DNA of 64,000 nucleotides, from the NCBI RefSeq assembly GCF_000970345.1, contig NZ_LAQU01000012.1:62001-126000 (forward strand). Direction: 5' to 3'. Position numbers and translations under genes: made by a program. This DNA comes from Robbsia andropogonis (GTDB taxonomy: Bacteria > Pseudomonadota > Gammaproteobacteria > Burkholderiales > Burkholderiaceae). This document shows, piece after piece, positions 8,768 through 16,726 of the stretch. Every line of letters begins with the position of its first letter. The stretch's first letter is position 1. Below the pieces are notes generated by a model that ran no database searches, had not been told where the DNA came from, and saw only the letters and a program-made list of their open reading frames with translations.

Positions 8768-10206
8768 TATTTCCTCCCGAACCAGCCACCCCACGACTGG
8801 CCCTCATTGCCCGGCCCACCGGCATGACCACCCCCCGCGCTCTTTCCCCCTTGCTGCGCGCCGGGATCATGGGGATCCTCGCCCTGACCGTTTCCGTCGT
8901 GTTGCAGATTGCCAGGCAGCAACTGGTCACGGAAACGCGCCAGCTTCGGCGTGTGCGGTGCCACGCCGAGCGCATGCCAGAAATCGCTCTCATTGCCGTC
9001 GCCGTCGACGCGCGTTTCATGACGGAACAGCTCTTGCGTGGTCACGATATTGTCGCCATAGCCGGTGACTTCGGTGACCGAGAGAATGCGCCGCTGCCCT
9101 CCGGGCAAGCGCCCGATCTGGATAATGAAATCGAGCGCGCTGGCAATCTGCCGTCGCAGACTGCTTTCACTACCGACATACCCGGCGAAACCGGCCAGCA
9201 TCTCGATTCGATACAAGCACTCACGCGGGTTGTTCGCATGGATCGTCGCCATCGATCCATCATGCCCCGTGTTCATCGCTTGCAACATTTCCAACACCTC
9301 AGCGCCGCGGACTTCGCCCACAACGACCCGATCCGGACGCATCCGCAAGCTATTACGGATCAGATCCCGAATGGTGACCTCGCCGCTGCCCTCGAACGTG
9401 CCGTGCCGGCTTTCCAGGCGCACCACATGTGGATGATTCAATGACAATTCCGCCGTATCCTCCACCGTCAAGATGCGCTCCGACTCATTGATAAAGCTCG
9501 CAAGCGCATTCAGCAACGACGTTTTCCCGGAACTGGTTCCACCGGATACGAGAATATTGCATCGCCCCTTCACCGCCAGCCGCAGCAGTTGATAAATGCC
9601 ACGGTCCATCGTACCCATCGCCAGCAGTTCCTCCGGCGTCAACGGTTGCTTGCGAAACTTCCGGATGGACACCATCGGACCGTCTACCGCCAATGGCTCG
9701 ATCACGACGTTCAAGCGCCCGCCGTCAGGCAGGCGAGCATCCACCATCGGGTTTGATTCGTCGATGCGCCTTCCCAGTGGCGCCAGCACGCGGCGCACAA
9801 TACGCAGGACGTGCTGGTTGTCGGTGAAGCGCACGGCCTCACGACGCAGCACGCCCTTGCGCGAAACGAAGACGTCCTCGAAGCCATTGATCAGAATGTC
9901 TTCCACGCCGACATCCTGCAGGAGATCTTCCAACGGCCCCAACCCCACCAACTCCTTCGTCAGTGAATCGACGACGATCTTCAATTCGTTCTCGTTGATG
10001 CCAACGCGCCGCAAGCGAACGTAGCCGTCCACTTCCAATTCAACAAATTGCTCGATTGCGCGGCGCGACCATCGGCCAAACTCCGTACCTAGCTCCTCGA
10101 TCCGGCTCAACAAATGAGCATGTACCGCGGATTTGATTTCCGCGAAACGCTGCGAATGGACAAAGCCCGACGCACTGTCGTCAGCGAACTCGATCTCGTT
10201 CAACAT
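8767..10206 (-). CDS. cpaF: TadA/CpaF secretion ATPase
   Basis: A 479-residue member of the GspE/VirB11 ATPase superfamily that powers Flp pilus assembly on the cytoplasmic side of the inner membrane. Walker A is GGTSSGKTS (222-230), and a Walker B-like RPDRVVVGEVRG lies at about 291-302. The His-box region GHDGSMATIHANNPRE follows. The catalytic part ends near residue 400. The last 75 residues form a Gly/Asn/Gln/His-rich tail ending in WGGWFGRK, not typical of the family. The start is supported by AGGAGGGCCAG directly upstream. Preceded by a 161-bp gap after tadZ. Confidence 0.96.
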   Translation of the reverse strand: MLNEIEFADDSASGFVHSQRFAEIKSAVHAHLLSRIEELGTEFGRWSRRAIEQFVELEVDGYVRLRRVGINENELKIVVDSLTKELVGLGPLEDLLQDVGVEDILINGFEDVFVSRKGVLRREAVRFTDNQHVLRIVRRVLAPLGRRIDESNPMVDARLPDGGRLNVVIEPLAVDGPMVSIRKFRKQPLTPEELLAMGTMDRGIYQLLRLAVKGRCNILVSGGTSSGKTSLLNALASFINESERILTVEDTAELSLNHPHVVRLESRHGTFEGSGEVTIRDLIRNSLRMRPDRVVVGEVRGAEVLEMLQAMNTGHDGSMATIHANNPRECLYRIEMLAGFAGYVGSESSLRRQIASALDFIIQIGRLPGGQRRILSVTEVTGYGDNIVTTQELFRHETRVDGDGNESDFWHALGVAPHTPKLARFRDQLLPGNLQHDGNGQGEDPHDPGAQQGGKSAGGGHAGGPGNEGQSWGGWFGRK

Positions 10207-10367
10207 CTGGCCCTCCTAAGCCACGCCTGCCAATCACCCAGCCGTCCAGCACGAACGCACCGCGTGCCATCGATACAGCGGACCGCCCACCCTGTGCTTC
10301 GTACTTCCACCACGTTGCCTGACGCTCGCATCGCCGACCCCTGGTACCACTCGACCAATCGATCGCG

Positions 10368-11654
10368 CTAACCCCGCCGCCATAGCTTGGAGACATTCGA
10401 CCACGAGTTACCGCCGCGTGCGGTGGGCAGCGCAGCCGCGCCAATCGACAAGCCGCCTACCTCCACGGCCAACGCCTGAACCATCTCGATAAATTGCTGT
10501 ACGCCGCGGATGTATGGGTCCTGTTTGCTGCCGCTCAACAACTGGCCTAGCGACGCGGCTCGGCCCAGCGCGAGCCGGCGATCCGGCAACGTCCCCCCCA
10601 ACGCGATGGCGAAGCGCTCGGTCAGTTGCTGGGCGGCCATCCCATAACTCTCGTCGTATTTGTTGACCACCAGCCTGAGCGACTTGCGGTCGACCGAACG
10701 CTCATCAAGTTGACTGAGCAGGTCCGACAGCGACACCACCGATGCAATACCCTGATCCGTCAGCACCAGCTTCAGGTCAGCCATATTCAATACGCTGGCA
10801 GTCAAATCGGCACTACCAGCGCCGCCGAGATCGACGATGATGGCGTCGAAATACCGGCGAATCTGGTCGACGAGCGACACGGCATCGGCCTGGGGCAGCG
10901 CACGCATCCGGCTTAAATCGGCCGGCAAGGCAAGAACACTGACACCCTTCGGAGACACCGGCAACGCAGTGCGCACCAACGTTTCATCAAGACGACTCAG
11001 CGCCGTAACCGCATCGGCAAAGTCGAAACCGGTCGGAGTGTTGGTATAAAGCAGGCCGTCACCGACAGGCAGACCGAGGTCAAGCAACGCCACGCGCCGC
11101 GGCGCGTTTTCGTCCGCGGCGAGCATCGTGGCGAGATGGGTCGCGAACGTGCTCGTCCCCACGCCGATTCGCGCGCCGGCAATGGCGATGGTTACGGCGC
11201 GACGGGTGGAAGCGCTCAACTTGTCCGTCAGTTTCGTGACGGAGGCACGCATCACATCGGCGGGGCCCTCGAGATCAAGAAAGTCCGCCACGCCGCTGCG
11301 CAAGGCTGTCAGCGTCATCTGCGCGTCGCTGGCATTACCGACGCCGATCAGCAACGCCTCCGGCAAGCAGCGCCGCAATGTCTCCACCACAGCTTGCGGC
11401 GCCAGCGCGCCATCGGCGCCTTCCTGTCCGGCACCCGCGCCGGGGGACATCGCCGTGAAGTCCACAAAGGCCAGGGCCGGTTTCAAGATGACCACGGAGC
11501 GGGTGATATAGGCCGCATCCCCGGCCAGGCGATCCACACGTCCGATCCCATCGAGCGCGCGCGACAACACGTCGGCGCGCTGCGCCGAGGGTGTGAAGAA
11601 CACAAAATTCTGCGCGCGCGACAGCACGCGCGGCTGTTCGAAGTTTTTATCCAT
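10368..11654 (-). CDS. cpaE: TadZ/CpaE, ParA/MinD-like pilus localisation ATPase
   Basis: 428 residues from the ATG at 11654, 19 bp after the cpaC stop; an upstream in-frame extension overlaps cpaC and is rejected. The N-terminal part (about 1-120) resembles an atypical receiver domain. The C-terminal ParA/MinD-like domain starts at TIAIAGARIGVGTSTFAT, where the P-loop lacks the usual KGGxGKT/S lysine pattern. Degenerate Walker A motifs are known in TadZ proteins. Later motifs include VALLDLGLPVGD and FDAIIVDLGGAG. TadZ positions the pilus machine, often at a cell pole. Part of the minus-strand tad operon. Confidence 0.9.
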   Translation of the reverse strand: MDKNFEQPRVLSRAQNFVFFTPSAQRADVLSRALDGIGRVDRLAGDAAYITRSVVILKPALAFVDFTAMSPGAGAGQEGADGALAPQAVVETLRRCLPEALLIGVGNASDAQMTLTALRSGVADFLDLEGPADVMRASVTKLTDKLSASTRRAVTIAIAGARIGVGTSTFATHLATMLAADENAPRRVALLDLGLPVGDGLLYTNTPTGFDFADAVTALSRLDETLVRTALPVSPKGVSVLALPADLSRMRALPQADAVSLVDQIRRYFDAIIVDLGGAGSADLTASVLNMADLKLVLTDQGIASVVSLSDLLSQLDERSVDRKSLRLVVNKYDESYGMAAQQLTERFAIALGGTLPDRRLALGRAASLGQLLSGSKQDPYIRGVQQFIEMVQALAVEVGGLSIGAAALPTARGGNSWSNVSKLWRRG

Positions 11655-11673
11655 GACCTGCTTGCCCCACCCT

Positions 11674-13074
11674 TCAGCGACTGAATCCCGGCACATCGTT
11701 GCCGGATGCCGCACCGCCCAGAAAACTTCTCCAGACAGGCTGTGTGCTCGAATCACGGCCGGCGCCAGGCAGTGGCAATGCCACCCCTTTGGCAATAGGT
11801 TTCACCAGATGCGGCGTCACCAAAATAACCAGTTCCCGGTCGTCCTGCGTATAACTCAAATTTTTGAAAAACGTCCCGATGATCGGTAGATCGCCCAACA
11901 GCGGCACCTTGTTCACACTGGCCACCGTGCTGCGCGACACCAGTCCGCCAATCACAAAACTTTCACCATCGCCCAACTGGACTGTCGTATCCGCTCGGCG
12001 CGTGGAAATCGCCGGAATCGAGATCCCCGACTCCGTGATCGCGTGTGTGTAATCGAGGTCACTGGCTTCCGGTGCCACCTTCAACGCAATCTGGCCGGGA
12101 CCAAGCACCGTCGGTGTTACGGTCAAACCAACACCGAACTGTTTGTAGACGATCGTCGTTGTGCCAAGCCCTCCCGATTGCGGAACGGGCAATTCTCCGC
12201 CGGCGAGAAAACTGGCGGACTGCCCTGACAACGCCACCAATGTGGGCTCCGCCAATACGCGCGCCAGGCCGTTTGTCTCCATGATGCTGATGTTGGCGAA
12301 CAAGCCATTCGCGAACGGCCCAGCCACAAGATTGAATGCACTCGCCATGTTCGTGCCGACCGAATTGCCGAATGACACACCCGTCGTCGATGCCGTATAC
12401 GAGCTGAGCTGGGACGGACCAAAAACGCCAAAACCAAAACCGTTCGATCGGCTGGAGAACAGGTTAAACCCGGCTTCCTTCAATACAGATTTGCTGAATT
12501 CGACCACCTTGACATCCACCTGCACTACACCGCCGGTGCCAACCGTCGACCGATCCACCACCTTCGCACCGGACTGCTGTGCTACCGCCAACGCAGCCTG
12601 GTGATCCGCCGTGGTTGCGATCTGTCCGCTTAACACCGCCGTGTCCCCATAGACTTGCACCGATCCCCCCGTCTTCGCCAACATGGCGTCCGACGACAAC
12701 GCGCGCACCGAGACCGCCAGTTCGCGGGGGGTAGTGCGGCTGCCTTCCCATAACGACAGCGTCGTCGTACCGGGCTTTTTGGCAACGATCAATACACCAC
12801 CGGTGATAGGCCGTGCGTCGGCCACGGTCGGGTCGCCCACCGCCAGGCGTGACAACCGCGATGCCGGAAGAATGCGTTGTTCGCTGACGACCATCGCAAA
12901 CGGCGCGGGCGCGAGACGACGCGCCGTGTCGGCCGTCGTGTCAGACTGCGCACTCGCCCACATCGGCAGTACCAACATTGCCATCACTATCCCAGCCTCG
13001 ACGGCACGCCATCGCGCATTGCGTCCTGTCTCCGATGCGCCCAGGCGTCTTTTTCGTGGATTTTCAGATGCCAC
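11674..13074 (-). CDS. cpaC: RcpA/CpaC outer-membrane secretin
   Basis: A 466-residue secretin forming the outer-membrane channel for the Flp pilus. A signal sequence lies at about residues 22-43 (VMAMLVLPMWASA). It is followed by the pilus-assembly N-domain (SEQRILPASRLSRLAVGDPT, then GTTTLSLWEG), a BON-like part, and the secretin core ending in the family hallmark VPLLGDLPIIGTFF and RELVILVTPHLVKPI. The C-terminal 40 residues are an extension. It starts 70 bp after cpaB and is followed 19 bp later by tadZ. Confidence 0.95.
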   Translation of the reverse strand: MASENPRKRRLGASETGRNARWRAVEAGIVMAMLVLPMWASAQSDTTADTARRLAPAPFAMVVSEQRILPASRLSRLAVGDPTVADARPITGGVLIVAKKPGTTTLSLWEGSRTTPRELAVSVRALSSDAMLAKTGGSVQVYGDTAVLSGQIATTADHQAALAVAQQSGAKVVDRSTVGTGGVVQVDVKVVEFSKSVLKEAGFNLFSSRSNGFGFGVFGPSQLSSYTASTTGVSFGNSVGTNMASAFNLVAGPFANGLFANISIMETNGLARVLAEPTLVALSGQSASFLAGGELPVPQSGGLGTTTIVYKQFGVGLTVTPTVLGPGQIALKVAPEASDLDYTHAITESGISIPAISTRRADTTVQLGDGESFVIGGLVSRSTVASVNKVPLLGDLPIIGTFFKNLSYTQDDRELVILVTPHLVKPIAKGVALPLPGAGRDSSTQPVWRSFLGGAASGNDVPGFSR

Positions 13075-13144
13075 GCCCCCCGGGCATACCTCGCCATCGC
13101 GGCGAGCAAGTGCCCCGTAAGAAGACGCTTCATTGTCGGGAGAC

Positions 13145-14293
13145 TCATCGTCCGCCTCCCGAGGAATTGATCACGCTGCTCGGCGAGGGCAGCGGTATCG
13201 TCGCCTGATCCATTCCCGCCGAGAGGCCCGGCAACGGCGGCGTGCCTACCGCTGATCGCGGGGTCGAGCCGTTCGCGGCTTCGCGACTGATGTCCATGCC
13301 GCGAATGACTTCGACATAGCCCCGCGCGTGCGCCATACCGCCAAGCGCACCCAAGCGCGAGGATCGAATGGTCGTCGAGGCGTCAGGCAAAGCAGGCACG
13401 GTTGCCATGGCCGCCGGCAAAGACACGCCCCCCGCTAAACCGACACTGTCCATACCCGCGAACGCCTTGTTATCTGGCGCAGCGAGCCGGTCGCGCTCGG
13501 CGGCGGGCAGATCGCTTCGTGCCCGCACCACCGGCCCCGGCGCCTGAAACAAGGCGCTGTCGACCGCACCGCCATCCTCGGGAAAGCGCAACGCCAATGT
13601 CAAACGTCCCATCTGCGTCGCCAGCACCAGACCATCCACCTGATCTACCGGTACCGCGAGCACGGCGCTACGAGCCATCTGCCGCTGCTGATCCACCATT
13701 GCCTGCGCGTTCGCACCAGGCGCCGGCGCCGTGCCCTGCGCCGGCGCGCCGTTCGTCAATGAACTCGCGCCATACGCCAGCACACGCGCCCGGGAGATCA
13801 GTAAGCGCGCGATGTTGCGGTCGTTCTGCCCGCCTGTCGCGCCGGTTTCAGGCGCCTTCATCGTAACGAACACATCCACGTAATCACCGGCTTGAACCGC
13901 GTTCCCGGCACCGCTGACCTCATCCACCGGTACCGCAACGCCGCGTTCACCAGGCTTCAACGTCAACGTCAAACCCTGCGCCAAGCCGCTGAGCGTCAAC
14001 GGCAATCCGCTGTCGATCGGTACGCGCGGCGTGTGGCCCACTACTTCCTCGACTTTCGTATAAGCGCCAGTGGGTTGTACGGGTAGCTGAATCACACGGA
14101 CGGCGTCGGGGGCAATGGGCTGCCCCGCAGGCAACAGCCTGGATGCGATGACGACAGGGAACGTCGCGACCGGTGCCGGTACGGCACTCGTGGCAACTGG
14201 GGCTGGTCGTCTTCCGACAAAAATTGACAGTACGCCGAGCAACAGCGCCAACACAACCAGCACGGCTGCGATGATCCTGGTGGAAGCGCTCAT
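13145..14293 (-). CDS. cpaB: RcpC/CpaB pilus assembly protein
   Basis: 382 residues from the ATG at 14293, with GGTGGAG about 8 bp upstream; a GTG three codons earlier is the alternative. One N-terminal membrane helix (AAVLVVLALLLGVLSIFVG) is followed by the SAF domain typical of Flp pilus CpaB proteins (VVIASRLLPAGQPIAPDAVR, then GERGVAVPVDEVSGAGN, GDYVDVFVTMK). The C-terminal 140 residues are Ala/Gly/Pro-rich. It probably acts in the periplasm next to the secretin. It heads the second part of the operon after a 450-bp gap. Confidence 0.92.
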   Translation of the reverse strand: MSASTRIIAAVLVVLALLLGVLSIFVGRRPAPVATSAVPAPVATFPVVIASRLLPAGQPIAPDAVRVIQLPVQPTGAYTKVEEVVGHTPRVPIDSGLPLTLSGLAQGLTLTLKPGERGVAVPVDEVSGAGNAVQAGDYVDVFVTMKAPETGATGGQNDRNIARLLISRARVLAYGASSLTNGAPAQGTAPAPGANAQAMVDQQRQMARSAVLAVPVDQVDGLVLATQMGRLTLALRFPEDGGAVDSALFQAPGPVVRARSDLPAAERDRLAAPDNKAFAGMDSVGLAGGVSLPAAMATVPALPDASTTIRSSRLGALGGMAHARGYVEVIRGMDISREAANGSTPRSAVGTPPLPGLSAGMDQATIPLPSPSSVINSSGGGR

Positions 14294-14744
14294 CGCAGCC
14301 ACTCCACCGGCAGCGAGGACCTATCACCGTGTGCGCTGCGAAATCTTCCGTTCATCGGCAAAACGGCACCCGGTTTGCGACACGGCGCCGCCCGGTGGCG
14401 AACGGCGAACAACGACTGGCCTGGTGCCGCGCGCGCATTGCCGTGCGCGACATCATCACACTCAGGCCATTCAAGCCCGGGACACCGATGCTGCGCAAAC
14501 GGTCTTACCATGCTATCTATCCTTGCGCCGCGCCGCCCCGGCGCCACGCGCCCATTGGACCTGTCAGCGTGTCATTGCTCACCAATCACGCCCCCATGTG
14601 ATCCTGTAGCACGCCCTCTCTTTTTCGTTTTCCCGCCACACTTCAGTCGGCTGTTTGATGTGGCATGCGGACTTCAGTACTCGCATCATTGGCCTACCCG
14701 TTCGCCATGCATCATGCACCCACCAACAACCCACGCCATCCACG
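14294..14744 (-). other. Gap inside the tad cluster without a convincing gene
   Basis: About 450 bp between tadV and cpaB. Several short frames cross it on both strands, but none has a ribosome site, membrane segment or family motif. A GG-N10-GC element with a good TTGC half lies at 14358-14371 in the minus orientation, about 65 bp before cpaB, but its -24 half is poor. The stretch could hold a promoter for cpaB and the downstream genes. I see nothing else. Confidence 0.5.
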
Positions 14745-15287
14745 TCAAAGCCACTGCGACAACGCCCACCATCCCGCCATGCCGCCCATCCCGAGATACG
14801 CCGCATAGGGAATGCCTTTGCGCCCCTCACGCTTGCGCGTGACGTAATCCGACACCCACTTTCGTCGCGGGGAAGGCACCGCCAGCGCGGTCCATCGTGA
14901 TCCACTTTTCACCGTGGCAAGCATTCCAGACAAATTGGGGCTGGCTCTCCAACGAAGCACGATCACGCCATGCAATCCAGCGAGCAGGCTGCCAATCACC
15001 CATGCCGCGATAAAAGCCCGCGGGCCGGTCATCAACCCCAACAGTGCCGCGAATTTCACATCCCCCGCCCCCATCAAGCGCATTGCATAAAAAGGCAACG
15101 TACATGCGGCGGCAAGAAGAAATCCGCCCCCCGCCTGCATCCAACTGGTTGCATACGGACTTGATGCGGTGAGCGCGCATTGCATCGCAACGCAGACAAT
15201 CAAAAAAGGATTTGGTACGCGACGCGCAACCAAGTCCCATATGATCACGACCAGACAGACGAAGAACAGCAACGGAATCTGCATCAC
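14745..15287 (-). CDS. tadV: TadV/CpaA prepilin peptidase
   Basis: A 180-residue A24-family aspartic prepilin peptidase that cleaves the leader of Flp pilins and TadE/F pseudopilins at the inner membrane. The two catalytic aspartates are visible: D18 in WDLVARRVPN and D76 in the GAGDVKFAALLG motif (GxGD). Hydrophobic segments lie at about 4-17, 24-43, 53-70, 80-110 and 155-175. The length is normal for TadV-type short peptidases without the N-methyltransferase domain. It lies 125 bp downstream of flp2, after a hairpin. Confidence 0.93.
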   Translation of the reverse strand: MMQIPLLFFVCLVVIIWDLVARRVPNPFLIVCVAMQCALTASSPYATSWMQAGGGFLLAAACTLPFYAMRLMGAGDVKFAALLGLMTGPRAFIAAWVIGSLLAGLHGVIVLRWRASPNLSGMLATVKSGSRWTALAVPSPRRKWVSDYVTRKREGRKGIPYAAYLGMGGMAGWWALSQWL

Positions 15288-15388
15288 CCGGCAACCTTCG
15301 CATCAACGCAAATCGCAATTGCACGCTTCCGGCCCTCTCGTCTACCGCCACGGTCATTAGGTCATCATCGGCACCGTGATAACCGGGA

Positions 15389-15405
15389 CGGAAGGCGTCC
15401 TTCCG
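15389..15405 (-). terminator. Hairpin after flp2 (mRNA stabiliser or partial terminator)
   Basis: A perfect 7-bp GC-rich stem (CGGAAGG/CCTTCCG) with a 3-base loop, 7 bp downstream of the flp2 stop in the minus orientation. No U-run follows, so a full rho-independent terminator is unlikely. Such hairpins behind pilin genes commonly protect the abundant pilin message or reduce read-through into the assembly genes (inference). Confidence 0.55.
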
Positions 15406-15412
15406 CCAGCGG

Positions 15413-15622
15413 TCAACTGCCGGAGGGAATCTTCCCACTGAGATTCGTGAAAAGCGTGCTCAGTTTCGTGCCCAGCAGGGTCACCGCCACGATGATCGCC
15501 ACGGCGATCAGTCCGGCTATCAAACCATATTCGATCGCGGTGGCGCCGGTTTCGTCCTGCGCAAATTCCTTCACTCGCGCTACCGACTTGTCCGTGGCTC
15601 GCTTCAAAATTTCAAAAGACAT
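15413..15622 (-). CDS. flp2: Flp-type pilin (second copy)
   Basis: A 69-residue pilin precursor. After a short basic leader it has the Flp processing site DETG|ATAIEYGLIAG (cleavage after G26, Glu at +5 of the mature protein), then a hydrophobic helix (LIAGLIAVAIIVAVTLLG). The C-terminus KLSTLFTNLSGK is typical. It would be processed by TadV and polymerised into Flp pili. An AGGTGA ribosome site precedes the ATG. It shares the whole helix with flp1, 198 bp upstream. Confidence 0.97.
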   Translation of the reverse strand: MSFEILKRATDKSVARVKEFAQDETGATAIEYGLIAGLIAVAIIVAVTLLGTKLSTLFTNLSGKIPSGS

Positions 15623-15820
15623 GATTCACCTCGAGTCGACTTGGCGCCATACCAGCACTTGATCGCCAGCAACAGTCACCAAAACAGAAAAAATAACCAC
15701 CCATCAACTTCTCACTGCACACATCTCGTCCAGCGACGTCTTCCCGCTCTGCTCACCGCGCCCAAACGATCGCCTTCTCTCCGACCGTATTCACGAGCAG
15801 CAGCACACACCAATCTGAAA

Positions 15821-16042
15821 TCAGCTACCTGCTTTTGTGGCCTGCGCATCGACAGTGGAAGCGATGCTAGAAAACATTGTGCTTAGCTTCCCACCCAACG
15901 TCGTCAGCGCGACGATGATCGCGACGGCAATCAATCCCGCAATCAATCCATATTCAACCGCGGTGGCACCATCTTCATCGCGACCAAACGTTTGAATACG
16001 GGCTTTCACTAATTGAACCTGCGCTGCATTCATCGTCGCCAC
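15821..16042 (-). CDS. flp1: Flp-type pilin (first copy)
   Basis: A 73-residue Flp pilin precursor with processing site DEDG|ATAVEYGLIAG (cleavage after G25, Glu at +5) and the same LIAGLIAVAIIVAL helix as flp2. Its C-terminal tail (STVDAQATKAGS) differs from flp2, so the two pilins expose different ends. A ribosome site AAGGGTGG precedes the ATG; an ATG three codons later is an alternative. It is the first gene of the tad operon and reads away from a 684-bp intergenic region shared with the divergent lipoprotein gene. Confidence 0.97.
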   Translation of the reverse strand: MATMNAAQVQLVKARIQTFGRDEDGATAVEYGLIAGLIAVAIIVALTTLGGKLSTMFSSIASTVDAQATKAGS

Positions 16043-16549
16043 CCTTTAAGAGAGATTTATTCTTATCAACCGCGCAAGGAGGCGGCTTATTCGCCTTTAT
16101 TCAACCAGCATGCCGACACGCTTCCCATCCAAGCATGCGAATAGTAGTAAATTTTTACCACTTTCACACAGCGATTCAATTCCACTCACGGTGAAAATCA
16201 AAAATGTGAACACAACCTTAATTTGCCATACCCGATTGAACATGGCAACGTTTCTCGCAATGCGATCTTCAAACGAAGGGTCGATATATGCGGAATACAA
16301 CAAAACACTGTAATCATCAAGAAAGGAATGTAAATTTTGTGAAGAACCGTTTTATCTCTTTGTTTTTTAATGATATTATTTTTATAAATCGTTCGTTTAA
16401 TTCAATTTTCTTATTGCATAAAATGACTATACATATAGAGTCATTAAATAAAACAACCGTTTGAATGAAACGAACAAACGACCACAATTAAATACGACGG
16501 AATTTGCGATTTTGTTACGTCGTCACGTTACGACTCGACTTAGAATGCA

Positions 16550-16566
16550 GGTAACAAGACGTTACC
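16550..16566. promoter_or_regulatory. Candidate enhancer site: GGTAAC-N5-GTTACC palindrome
   Basis: A perfect inverted repeat with 6-bp arms (16550-16555 and 16561-16566) and a 5-bp spacer. It sits among three further GTTAC words within 58 bp, two of them spaced by 13 bp. The palindrome is 108-124 bp upstream of the -24 GG of the sigma-54 promoter, the usual distance for an enhancer bound by a sigma-54 activator. Assignment to the activator at 990-2396 is inference. Confidence 0.45.
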
Positions 16567-16672
16567 GTTACACCACAAATTCCAATTAAATATTTAAAAA
16601 AATCTTTCAAGGCCTTTGTTTTTCTCGTCTCCTCGGCTAATCTAAAAATGAAACAACGCCTCGCGAAATTGC

Positions 16673-16689
16673 TGGTATCGGAATTGCAT
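16673..16689 (+). promoter_or_regulatory. Sigma-54 (RpoN) promoter for the repeat lipoprotein
   Basis: The sequence CTGGTAT-N5-TTGCATT (from 16672) has the invariant GG (16674-16675) and GC (16686-16687) separated by exactly 10 bp. It matches the YTGGCACG-N4-TTGCW consensus well in both halves. Transcription would begin near 16698, giving a leader of about 29 bases to the GTG start at 16727, with GGAGA in between. A sigma-54 activator gene lies in the neighbouring tad operon. Confidence 0.68.
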
Positions 16690-16726
16690 TACCGGGATGC
16701 GGAAACAACTTCGACGGAGAAAAACC

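Larger units (their letters stand above)
16043..16726. other. AT-rich divergent regulatory region
   Basis: This 684-bp region separates flp1 (minus) from the repeat lipoprotein (plus). Its middle part (about 16300-16640) is far more AT-rich than the flanking genes, with long A/T runs. It holds a cluster of GTTAC/GTAAC words (16514, 16527, 16551, 16561, 16567) and a sigma-54 promoter for the plus strand. Two short overlapping frames (16097-16303 minus, 16110-16313 plus) look non-coding. I could not find a convincing promoter for flp1. Confidence 0.6.

Noticed and set aside
14358-14371. A GG-N10-GC element before cpaB, read as a sigma-54 promoter
   Set aside because: The -12 half (TTGC) is good, but the -24 half (CGGGTGC) misses most of TGGCACG; kept only as a note.
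14290-14547. An 85-codon minus-strand frame between tadV and cpaB
   Set aside because: No ribosome site, no hydrophobic segment expected of a pilus component, overlaps cpaB.
16097-16313. Two overlapping small frames in the flp1 upstream region
   Set aside because: They overlap each other on opposite strands and lack ribosome sites and motifs.
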